Under the pieces are notes generated by a model, which saw only the letters and a program-made list of their open reading frames with translations, was not told the origin of the DNA and did no database searches. A stretch of 64,000 nucleotides of DNA from Argopecten irradians (Eukaryota; Mollusca; Bivalvia; Pectinida; Pectinidae). Below are positions 13,931 to 24,007 of this stretch, in pieces; the first letter of the stretch is position 1; each line of letters begins with the position of its first letter. A program made the translations under genes and the position numbers. The DNA is taken from assembly GCF_041381155.1 (NCBI RefSeq), contig NC_091141.1:26618828-26682827 (forward strand), in the 5' to 3' direction.

Positions 13931-15200
13931 AAGATAAAGGGACAATTCAGTGTTTAAGACTATCGATTGAAATATCTAATTTCAAGTTTGGTCCTGTTTC
14001 AATGCCAAAAACTATTTTTCGAAATTATCTTTTCCTAATTTTAAGTTTGTGAGTGGTTATAATGTTTTCTATCGAGTGTTTTGATTACAAAATAAATAAA
14101 TGATATTCTTTATTTATAAAATAGTTTTATGTGAACATTCAACAAAATATCTTACAGACATCTCCCCTACCCACCTACAACCCCAAGCGTGTTATAGTGA
14201 CATTCATTCAGCAGAAGTCTACTATATATTGGAGGTTAGTGGTGCCCGACGGCTAGTACCATTTTAGTCTATATATAGGCTAATATGCGAATTCTAGCTC
14301 CTCTGAGTCTTCGCCAGTAACCTTGTAAGCTATCACTATACATTCATGTGCGTCTTTGCATATACATGTATGAAGGTTTTTTCATTTACATTATTTCATA
14401 ACATAGTTTCGTGTTATCAGAGCATTGTCAAATACCATCCTTGGTATGTCAGTAATACTTGATGAAATGAAAAGTCAGTCGTTGCCCTTCGCCTGGAAAC
14501 TTACTGCATTGCCGTTGATTTAATCTCTAAAGATGACTGTGTACTTCCTTGGCTCATAGAAACAAGAGACTTTGGATTAGGATATAGACCAATCTACCTC
14601 TTGTTTGTCAGAATTACCAAGTCCATGGGGACCCTTGATTGAAATCTAGTGGTATCTCTATAATGCCAGGGTCGTTCTTGGAGTGGCTTACGACTCATTT
14701 CTCAAGTAGTATTTCTTTGTCGTCTCTTGACATATAGATCTATTAAAGAAGAACCCCTTTGTACAAGCCAGTACAGTTCTATAGGAACATCAATGATAAC
14801 CTTGAGTTATGTTAGTACTCCAAACGTTGGGTTATACAAAGATAAGAATTTTTAATGACATAAAATGCAGTTGAATACTACAATGACGGTAAATGGGCAT
14901 TTAACACTCATCGAATAATCAACGGTTTGCCTGGTATTATGTTTCGTGATACACATATTTCATGAATGTTCTTTAATACACCAAAATGTGGAACTTTATT
15001 TCAATCTACAGTCAAATATGTCCATAAAGGCCATGAACGGACTATGAAGAAATTACATTTATGGCTTAATTGTTTCTATACACAGGTCAAATTGTGACCC
15101 CAAAAAAGTGGTCGTATTACGTAGGTAGTCTTATTTCAGGTGGTCGCTTAGACAAGCTTTTCCCTGGATGTAGCTTTCATTATTTCATTCTGTCTTTGCA

Positions 15201-15330
15201 TATAACAGAGTTATTTGCCCTTGCGGGTAGGTATTGATTGTGACGTTATGTGTTTGCGAGAGTATCGTCATACTTTTCGGAGAAAACGACATGAATAATG
15301 ACGTCACAATGGATACTTAGCCGTGTAATA
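15201..15330. mobile_element. Short TIR MITE, copy 2
   Basis: It begins TATAACAGAGTTA and contains 'GTTATGTGTTTGCGAGAG' and 'AATGACGTCACAATGGATAC'. It parallels the copy at 4663-4819 along its whole length, but its right TIR is decayed. Confidence 0.6.
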
Positions 15331-15396
15331 TTCAATCCCTTCCGTTAGTTTAATGACTATTTGAAAAACCTTGTGTACACATGTTTCGATATATAT

Positions 15397-15560
15397 GCAA
15401 GACCACACACTTGTGGTTTTCTAACGAATCAGAAAGCACGAGTTTATTGTGCGGACGAATATATTCACGAGTGCGCGGAGCGCACGAGTGAATATATACG
15501 TTCGCGCAATAAATGAGTGCTTTCTGATTCGTTAGAAAAACACAAGTGTGTGGTCTTGCT
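15397..15560. mobile_element. Foldback MITE (80-bp arms, 3-bp loop)
   Basis: The arms start GCAAGACCACACACTTGTG and end with its complement. About nine mismatches occur over 80 bp, and the loop is GGA. No coding frame is supported. It sits about 400 bp beyond the recombinase stop codon. Confidence 0.75.
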
Positions 15561-15956
15561 TTTATCACATACCTTCCCTATTTGATGTAGATCGTTTTAT
15601 TGACTTTGAGATGATTAACAAAAATCCAATGTTCAGTTCGCTTCGTCTTTCAAAAACCGGTCTGAACCATTGCTTGTCTTGCATGTCAGAGAGAGGAGAA
15701 AAAATGCTACAAAGTGTAGATTTTGCAAACTCGTTTTTCGAATTGAGTCAGGAAATTATAACTCAACAAGTAAGATACAGGTTTTGATTTTTATATATGA
15801 CAATAATTTCTCGTTAAGATTTACAACAATTACTTGTAAAATAAGATTTAAAAAAAACCACAATAACATAGTAAATTCTCCCAACTCGCGATATCATGGT
15901 CTGATCGTGACGTCACCGACATCGGTCACACACTCAAAATTTCCCACGGCTTAACT

Positions 15957-17435
15957 TCAGTCAGAATCGGAGTCCGGTAGCTGAGCTATACGTTTGTACT
16001 TGCGAGGAGGTGAAGTGTATGTTGTATTTTTTGACTGGGATGATATTTGGAATGAGATATTGAAAGTTCCACCACTGATATTTGCACCAGAAAACATTCC
16101 CGTCGCAAGATTTTGTAGGCTTACGTCTTTCTCACAACACGTGGTGACATCTGGTAAACTCTTCCTGTGTGGTGTTTCCGTCATGGTCATAGGCCTGTGT
16201 GATACTGTGGAAGTTACACTGGAAGCTACACTGGAGGATGCAGCAGACTTTTTCACATTTTGAAGAATTTCGCACATTTCACGCTGTTGGTTAAATGAGG
16301 CGACGGCATAGTTATTTACGCTATTTACGTTTTTGTGACCAGATAACTGCATAATTGTCGTAGGAGCAACACCTGAATGAAGGAGTTTTGTACACAGAGT
16401 CTTTCTCAAGGATTGGTTTGTTTTCTTACCAGTTAAACCAGCATTACTTGCCATTGTTTTCATCATTACACAAAGTTTGTTTCTTCCGACGGGTTGATTT
16501 TTGAACCACTTCTGACCATTGTTGTTTTGATTAACAGCAACGTAAAATGGAGATTCCGGTGTATTCATCGCCTGAGGTCGATGCTTTGCGTACAGTTTGT
16601 AGGCCTCGATCGGACATCGCGATTTATTTTCAGGATTTCCAAACTGTTTCGGATTTAACGATCTCATGTGAGTACTGTTTTCCCCTCTTGTTTTTGTTGT
16701 TCTTTCGTTAAATTCCAGGTATTCTGATCCAGTTTCATCGTGCTTCAATTCTATATCTCCCCATTTTAATTGTCTGTTTTCATCACACCCCCTGAACCCC
16801 AAAAGTTTAGTGTTATTGAACCAGACGGTGTTTAGCAAAGCATGTGGGTTGTCATGACCCAGCTGACCACATTCCCACAACATTTCCTCCTCGTTGTCTG
16901 AGACAGGCTGAGCTTTATTGGGACGATTCCCAAGTCCTTTCTGTTTCAACTCTTTACGCCGAGACTGAAGTACCTGACGACTCGTGGCAAATAAATCTGA
17001 GGTTAAAATGTTGAAACTATAACCATTTTCTCTCAGATAGCGGTCGATACCCCTGTGAAAGCTGGTAAGAGTATCAGGCTCATAATTAGAACCATCATTC
17101 TTCTGAAGGGACAGCAAAAACCCACCAATGTATGTATCTAGTTCAAATGGCAGAATCTGAAGAACTTCCCTGGGGTCGGACCTAGGAGGAGCTTGGATCC
17201 AGTCTTTGAATCTTTTAATGCATCCCTCAGTTTTCTTAACAGTGTTTTCATTTCTTTTACTCATGATGTAATTTCTCAGATCTGAGACACCGGAAGTGTA
17301 AATATTGGATGGAATAAGGTCATCGGCGTCGTCTAAATCAGATGAAACATGGCCATGGGTATCGGGGGGTGGGGTCAGGAGGAGGGGGAGCACAAGACGC
17401 GATGGTTGAGGATGATGAACTAGATCTAATTTCAT
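15957..17435 (-). CDS. Crypton/DUF3504-type tyrosine recombinase (transposase or domesticated derivative)
   Basis: The open frame is 492 codons. An N-terminal SAM-like/core-binding region lies around residues 50-165 (NYIMSKRNENTVKKTEGCIKRF...). The catalytic domain follows: R215 in GFRGCDENRQLKWGDI (first Arg), K248 (candidate beta-hairpin Lys), SLRKT with R344 (second Arg), LSGHKN with H367, and Y376 in NNYAVAS (candidate nucleophile). The C-terminus is Ser/Thr-rich and ends PRKYKRIAQLPDSDSD, the acidic tail common in this family. Known members cut and rejoin DNA through a tyrosine; several animal genes (KIAA1958, QRICH1, ZMYM types) derive from them. Here Q341 is where the HxxR histidine is expected, which suggests lost or weak activity. 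The real N-terminus lies upstream in another frame (17338-17547). There is no intron and there are no obvious TIRs, as expected for Cryptons. Confidence 0.85.
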   Translation of the reverse strand: MKLDLVHHPQPSRLVLPLLLTPPPDTHGHVSSDLDDADDLIPSNIYTSGVSDLRNYIMSKRNENTVKKTEGCIKRFKDWIQAPPRSDPREVLQILPFELDTYIGGFLLSLQKNDGSNYEPDTLTSFHRGIDRYLRENGYSFNILTSDLFATSRQVLQSRRKELKQKGLGNRPNKAQPVSDNEEEMLWECGQLGHDNPHALLNTVWFNNTKLLGFRGCDENRQLKWGDIELKHDETGSEYLEFNERTTKTRGENSTHMRSLNPKQFGNPENKSRCPIEAYKLYAKHRPQAMNTPESPFYVAVNQNNNGQKWFKNQPVGRNKLCVMMKTMASNAGLTGKKTNQSLRKTLCTKLLHSGVAPTTIMQLSGHKNVNSVNNYAVASFNQQREMCEILQNVKKSAASSSVASSVTSTVSHRPMTMTETPHRKSLPDVTTCCEKDVSLQNLATGMFSGANISGGTFNISFQISSQSKNTTYTSPPRKYKRIAQLPDSDSD

Positions 17436-17547
17436 TTCCAGACTTCAATGTTTCGTTACCTTCAACTTGAGGAATGCTTGATTCATCATCTGTCTCTGGA
17501 TCCATCAGTAAATCATGTAAAATGTCGAAATCCCCAACAAATGCCAT
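17338..17547 (-). pseudogene. N-terminal part of the Crypton-like gene, out of frame
   Basis: From ATG 17547 the frame reads MAFVGDFDILHDLLMDPETDDESS... with a Ser run and a Pro-rich stretch, ending at TGA 17338. It overlaps the recombinase frame. The two frames join if one C is removed from the C6 run (G6 at about 17366-17371 on the plus strand). The distance from 17547 to the recombinase stop is 1591 nt, so one base less gives exactly 530 codons. This is either an inactivating mutation or a homopolymer sequencing error. Confidence 0.6.
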
Positions 17548-18228
17548 TATAAACAAAGCCAACACCGGCTCTGATAACAAGGTGTAAGCAGACGACAACT
17601 TGTTGTTATTTGCTGCCAACATCCTCCTTTTAATATTCCAAATTTAAATTCTACCCAGAACTATTCTAAGTCCACAACATTATTTTTATTAATTTATATT
17701 TTAAATAAAGTACAAAAATAAAATTTACAATTTATTAAGTAGCAAACTTTTTTTCTTCCCAAAATAAACCAATGCAATACAAGGGAATTCCCCTAAAAAG
17801 TAGTTCCGGCTAGTAGGTGAATACAACATTCCGTATTGTACATGTGCAATACAAAACAATGTATTTCATGGTCTGAAATTTGCTTGTATTACTATAACCA
17901 GATTTAACAGGTATGTGATAAAATCAAATATGATCCTTCCTATCAAATATGCTGTGTGATTTGTTGAGCCAATGCCAGTCATTGATGCCTTCGTTCTATC
18001 TTCGTTTCGGCATGTTTGTGCACGCGGAATCCACATCGATCATTGATCATTTTTCTTTCGTTTCTGTAGCGTATGTTCCCTTCTCGATGTTTGTAATAGG
18101 ATATTATTTGGGAAATACATTGTATAACTTGTCAATACCGGCCCTTGTCTAATCCAGATAACTGTATTGCAACATACTTGTAAGGTATTTTCTTCGTTTA
18201 TAATAATTAAAACCTTATAATCCGGAAT

Positions 18229-18968
18229 CCAAGCTATACCAGCCAGATATGTTGATACCGTACCGACAATCCAAGCTATACCAGCCAGATATGTTGATAC
18301 CGTACCGACAATCCAAGCTATACCAGCCAGATATGTTGATACCGTACCGACAATCCAAGCTATACCAGCCAGATATGTTGATACCGTACCGACAATCCAA
18401 GCTATACCAGCCAGATATGTTGATACCGTACCGACAATCCAAGCTATACCAGCCAGATATGTTGATACCGTACCAGCAATCCAAGCTATACCAGCCAGAT
18501 ATGTTGATACCGTACCAGCAATCCAAGCTATACCAGCCAGATATGTTGATACCGTACCAGCAATCCAAGCTATACCAGCCAGATATGTTGATACCGTACC
18601 GACAATCCAAGCTATACCAGCCAGATATGTTGATACCGTACCGACAATCCAAGCTATACCAGCCAGATATGTTGATACCGTACCGACAATCCAAGCTATA
18701 CCAGCCAGATATGTTGATACCGTACCGACAATCCAAGCTATACCAGCCAGATATGTTGATACCGTACCGACAATCCAAGCTATACCAGCCAGATATGTTG
18801 ATACCGTACCGACAATCCAAGCTATACCAGCCAGATATGTTGATACCGTACCGACAATCCAAGCTATACCAGCCAGATATGTTGATACCGTACCGACAAT
18901 CCAAACTATACCAGCCAGATATGTTGATACCGTACCGACAATCCAAGCTATACCAGCCAGATATGTTG
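18229..18968. repeat. 42-bp minisatellite, about 17.6 copies
   Basis: Near-identical 42-bp units contain CCAAGCTATACCAGCCAG followed by ATATGTTGATACCGTACC. Three consecutive units (about 18465-18590) carry CAGCAAT instead of CGACAAT, and one late unit has CCAAACT. Because 42 is divisible by 3 and the unit lacks stops in several frames, both strands show long repetitive open frames. I do not consider these genes. Confidence 0.97.
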
Positions 18969-20445
18969 TACTGTAATGGCGGTAGTCGAACCTTTGATAT
19001 ACCATAGACCTGCGATAATCCGTACGCCGATAGTCCGGACCACTCACAATCCGGACGGACATGTCAGGGAACGATTACTAAGTAAACAGATTCCAGAAAT
19101 CCGGACGGGTGATATGGGGAAAGTATTTATGTATTCGTTTATTTTAAATATGATTTTTTTTCTAGAAGTACAAACTGCAAACTTTTCTGATGAAACATCA
19201 ATGGCCCGCCGCTCTGTTAATCTTGCAATCCGTGTCAGCATTCCTGTTTCTGTTTTCTAAGCTAGATCGATCCAGAAGAAAATTACACCAGAAGAAACAA
19301 TAAGGCAGTACCGTAGCAGAAACGCGAAAGGTTACTTTTAGAAAATTATTTCATTTTTGGAATGCAGGTGGGAGTAAATACAAACAGAACGTTAGGCGAC
19401 TCATTGAACATTTTGTTGCAACATTTCCATTAAAAGAAACAAAACAAAGGCAGCAATTAAATATTTCCTTCAGTTGTTATTGATGGCAATTCGGGGAGAC
19501 CGTGATGTCGACCTCAAATCGTCTCCGTCGTGTACATTGTGTGTTCCTGATAATTGTAATACGTTATAACTAAAGCTTGCATATTGAAATTAACCGGTTC
19601 CAAAATAGCCTATATATGAAACCCTCAACGGCATTTGTATGGAATATTGGATTGACATGTCAATTACCCCTCGCTGTTATTTGTAGACGTAAATCATCGG
19701 TTGTTATAGCCGGCAAAGGCGACATACTCCGAACCGTTTTATGTATAAAGTGTGCTTGCCCCAGACGTGCACAAATACATTACGTGATACATTTGCTAAC
19801 TTTGTGTCTTCTTGTGTTAGATTTTCCAAAGTAATAAACAATAAAAATACAATCATCATTTCCTTACGACAAAGACATAACAGATAGATATATGTAGATA
19901 TAAATGCTGTGGTAACTCGTGTATTAATGCCGTTGAGATATAAACACGTATATTGTGCTATCATTTTCTTTCGCGATTTTCACTTTGAAATGGTAAAATG
20001 TTAACGTTAAACTATTTATTGTTTTACGCTTTAGAAACAAAATCAATATCTACTGAAGCTAAACCAATAATATCAACCGTTTAGTCTCCGTCGTTTGATA
20101 ATTCATTCCTTTCGCAAGATGAAAACATATAAGCGCGTAGGAAGAGTTTTAAATATATATAAAAAAATACATTCGAAACGGTTCTTTTTATCAAACATGG
20201 TAATGAGTTGCAAAAGTTATTATATTAACGTTAATACTACTCCTATCATCATCTTCTGTACAATTTTATTCAAATAAATAAATTGCTGATTTTTCGTAAC
20301 GCGATTCGTCTTATGCTTCCCGCCGTCGTCCTTATTACCACGCGTTGATTGACTATATAACTGCACCAGACGTCAAAATATCATAGAGCATTATAACGCC
20401 AAAGTTTCGCGTAATAACACGTTTTTTTTCTAAGATCCGTAAGAT

Positions 20446-21985
20446 CCTAGGTTTACATTTTGTAACCGGCGGCCACGCCAGCCCTGTTTTAGGCCACCGT
20501 GAACAAAATGTGGTGACTGCGAGGCAACGGGAGACAACGCAAGAGGACGTGATAGATAAACGTGAGCGTCCGTGATTGCCGGAGATGTCGTGCCGGAGTT
20601 GTAAACTGTCAACACATAAGCCATGGCAGCCCCAGTACCATCCTCGATACTCCAGGGGTTTCGATCACTTACGATCTCTACACCCCTGGACTATCTCATA
20701 GTGAAATTGAAGGCAGCTCAGCGAAAACATTTGACCAATCACAGCCTAGCAAAGATTTGCTTTGAAGACTACAGAGAGAGCGACGCTTAACATCAAAGCC
20801 ACACAGTCAACCACAGTGTACCGTTATACGGCTCTTTTGATGTACATCAAATGACTAAATTACCTGTTCTATTCTGTTCCCTCCAGTTTTACTATGAGAT
20901 AGTCCGTGGGTGTAGAGATCGTAAGTGATCGGAACCCCTGGAATATCGAGGATGCCCCAGTACAGATGGTGACAGGACGTAAGAAAGCGCTTGGCGCAAC
21001 TAATGCTAGGTTTACACTATGTTCTCGGCGGCCTTGGCAGCCCACCATGGACAAAACGTGGTGACCGCGAGACAACGAGAGACAGCGCAGAAGGACAGGA
21101 TCGACAAACGTAAGCGGTCGTGAATATCGTGGATTCCGTGCCAGATTTTTAAACTGTCAAAATATTTGCCACGGCAGTCACGGTACAGATGGTGAACGCA
21201 ACATGACGTAATAAAACGAGATTGACGTAACAAAACGTAACAGTGCGTACGAGGCCGTAACAACGGGCAGCATGCACGTTCCCCGGAATCTCACGGTGAT
21301 TTCAAGTTTTGTGACGTTCTGTTGAGTTTTGTCCACGTTTTATCACGGTTGATGCAGATTGGCTGCACGTTTTGTGCCGTTTAGTCCAGGTTTGTCAAGG
21401 TTTTGACGGCAAGCCAAGGTGGAAGATAGCCGTTTCGATGCGTTCTGTAAAGGCACATCACGGCTTGTAGCGGTTGAAAGCCCGACGTGATACGGCGTGT
21501 TGCGTCTTATTACGGTCTAACGTTGCAAGCAATATATGATGGAGTATCATTGCCTAGCCTGGTACATATTTGCTACTTCATGGAGTTATTTGTATTAATA
21601 AATAGAAATAGTCATTATCAAACACATTTAAACCATCAAATTAAACCAAAGCTATTATTGCAAAAGGCAGATTGAGTGAGAACCATTACAGAAAAAAAAT
21701 ATTTGTGTAGAAACACTTGGATATAATAATTATAATTTTGTAATCAAAACGTGTTTAAAATGACATTTTCGGCAATAAATATTGTTTCATTTGCTCAAAA
21801 AAGCCCGGCATCAGACTTTCATTCCTAGTAAGCCTTGGTGGACCGTGAAAAACGTATCAGAGCTTGATCAAAACGTCCAAAACGTCCAAAACGTAGCAGA
21901 CCTCATCAGATCGTAACAGGCCTAGAGAGAACGTAGTGGTATCCTTGATAAACCGTGCTAAAACCGTAGTGTAACTGTAACCTTC
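20446..21985. repeat. Duplicated block and inverted CGT-rich arms
   Basis: 20446-20638 (CTAGGTTTACATTTTGTAAC…CAACGGGAGACAACGCA) and 21005-21195 (CTAGGTTTACACTATGTTCT…CAACGAGAGACAGCGCA) are about 190-bp direct copies. Further in, 21280-21440 and 21830-21970 carry oppositely oriented short-period motifs (ACGTTTT on one side, AAAACGT on the other) around an AT-rich core. This suggests one element with subterminal repeats, about 1-1.5 kb, with the 316-bp MITE inserted. No transposase frame is seen. Confidence 0.45.
20639..20954. mobile_element. Mutator-like MITE, 316 bp, long TIRs, 9-bp TSD (best copy)
   Basis: Ends CATCCTCGATACTCCAGGGG and CCCCTGGAATATCGAGGATG begin TIRs of about 63 bp with only a few mismatches, running in to GACTATCTCATAGT/ACTATGAGATAGTC. 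CCCCAGTAC flanks both sides (20630-20638 and 20955-20963), a 9-bp target duplication. A related sequence without the insert at about 21170-21190 shows the likely empty site. Interior marks are TTTGATGTACATCAAA and GTGTGGCTTTGATG (in reverse). Confidence 0.85.
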
Positions 21986-22937
21986 TAATACATGTTAGAT
22001 AGACTACATTTAGATTTATGAATACAGATCGTAATAATGTAAATGCCGACCACGACACATTGCGCACGGCTTCGAAAATCCTAAACTACTAAAAGTTTTG
22101 TTTGAAAATATGATAAAAAGTAACTATAGACTGACTCATTTGTATGTCATAAACTAAATTCCAATATTTCTGACGAAAAAGTTATCCAGAATACGTAATT
22201 TTGTGACTCTGAAAAAGGACGAAATTCGAGATCTCGGCAGTACTGTACGTAATGGCTGCCGTGCGCTTTGGGTAATCTACGAAAGCAAACTATCACACAT
22301 CGTAGGGTGTTTTACCAAGTAAGACTAAGAAAAACAGTAATCGCTTATAAAAATTTCAGTACGATATTTGCGGAACTTGGAATTTAATTTGTAATTTCAA
22401 GCTGATATTTGCAATATTCTGTCAATGTTATACATAATGGCGACCGTGTTTTTTTCTCGTGTGGGTCGAAAATAGAGTATAAACATCGTAAAATATGTGA
22501 ATATCATATGTTTATAGCTATATATTATTGTTATATATTTTTATTTACACCTTTTGAAATTAAGATAAAGCAACAATTCTCGGATTGCCGTACTATTTAT
22601 TACAATAAAATGTAAACAAACATCGAAGCGGCTGTGTTCCCACCATGTTAATGTGTACAGATATACGGAGTTGTACCTTTGAGCGCCTGGATGTACCTTT
22701 GTGTGACGTCATCGCCATCTTTTCTGAAATCTCCTATTGTCTCCCACCACACTGACTTCAGTAGAGAAAGTGATTTGTACCTCTATACATGTTATCCATG
22801 GATAAACATATGGTATTAAAAATCTATTACCGTATTTTTTTTTCTCAAATATTTACATACTTCACCGATAACCATTAAATACAACCAGTTTTATTTGTTG
22901 ATAGTTTGTAATTTAATATCATAGTATAATGTTCTAT

Positions 22938-23420
22938 CATTCTTATAAGAGTCTCTCATATGTGGGTATGACGGATAGGGATGTTCTACCCATGATATTA
23001 CAAAATGTTGTAAAACCCGCGGTTTGTGATCCCGAGGGTCAAGCCTCGGGTTTTACAACATTTTGTAATCCTGAGGGTAGACTATCCCTATCTTACATAT
23101 CCACATATGTAAGAACATTTGTCTCTCATACATATGTACCTAAACGTTTTACTGCAATTTTACAACTATAATATTCCCCATTTTGAAGTAAATTCGAAAA
23201 TCATCTGCGACTGCAAGTCAATTCTCCATACATGAAAATTGCATGATATTCTCAACGCAAATCGCGTCGTTTGTAGCTTTTTAAGTAAAACCAGCATAAT
23301 TTCGGAAAAAAAGTGTAGTGAGGAAAAAGTAATATTGTTGACGCTGTGACGTCACGAGGCTGAATTACATGGTTGGTCATGCAATGTAGCCTCAGGCGAC
23401 ATGTGTGTTGCCAAAGACCA
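22938..23420. mobile_element. 600-bp element with terminal hairpin, copy 2 (inverted)
   Basis: The hairpin ATGTGGGTATGACGGATAGG … CCTATCTTACATATCCACAT encloses a second inverted pair (ATTACAAAATGTTGTAAAAC … GTTTTACAACATTTTGTAAT). GCAAGTCAATTCTCCATACA and GTGACGTCACGAGGCTGAAT continue the element in reverse relative to copy 1. Confidence 0.68.
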
Positions 23421-23901
23421 GCCAGCATTGCACCAGTAGGTATGAGACAGAATTGATTATTGCATTTCTAGATTGTTTAAATGTGTAATGTTGTATGATA
23501 CATTGTAGTGTTGTATTAATGCATGATTACACATAGTTCCTTCATTGATTGTAAATGTGTACCATATACGGGGTTTTGTTCTGATTGCACAGTAATACAA
23601 TAATTACAGTATTATGTTAATTTGATTTGACCCTTGCATTGTTAGTTTGGTTTCTAAGTCTGTTATGTTGCATGTTACCTTACATTGTTCTATAAACTTA
23701 CTTTGTATATCGTATTAATTATTGATTTAAAGATGCTTTGTTTTATCTTTCTTTAGTCATATAAATTTTTAATTAATAATTGCGTTTTTAGTTTGGTAAC
23801 AATATGCACATTAATTCATAAATTTTAATTGATGTTTTGTTATTATATATATTGTGTTTATAATACTTTAGATTCTATTGATTTTCAGATGCAATATACA
23901 C

Positions 23902-24007
23902 AACCGGACACCAAGGGGAGCCTAAATATAAAATTGAGAATTCCAATATAAATAACCGGACACCAAGGGGAGCCTAAATATAAAATTGAGAATTCCAATA
24001 TAAATAA
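23902..24007. repeat. 52-bp direct duplication
   Basis: AACCGGACACCAAGGGGAGC through GAATTCCAATATAAAT occurs twice in tandem, with identical copies except at the outer edge. Confidence 0.9.

Noticed and set aside
15548..15954. 79- and 94-codon plus-strand frames next to the foldback element
   Set aside because: They start in the hairpin arm and overlap each other in different frames; no family match.
18040..19062. 340-codon minus-strand frame with a 14-residue repeat (WIVGTVSTYLAGIA), plus two other long frames over the same bases
   Set aside because: Open only because the 42-bp unit is divisible by 3 and stop-free. Three frames on two strands are equally open, there is no splice or domain support, and the ends are unrelated sequence.
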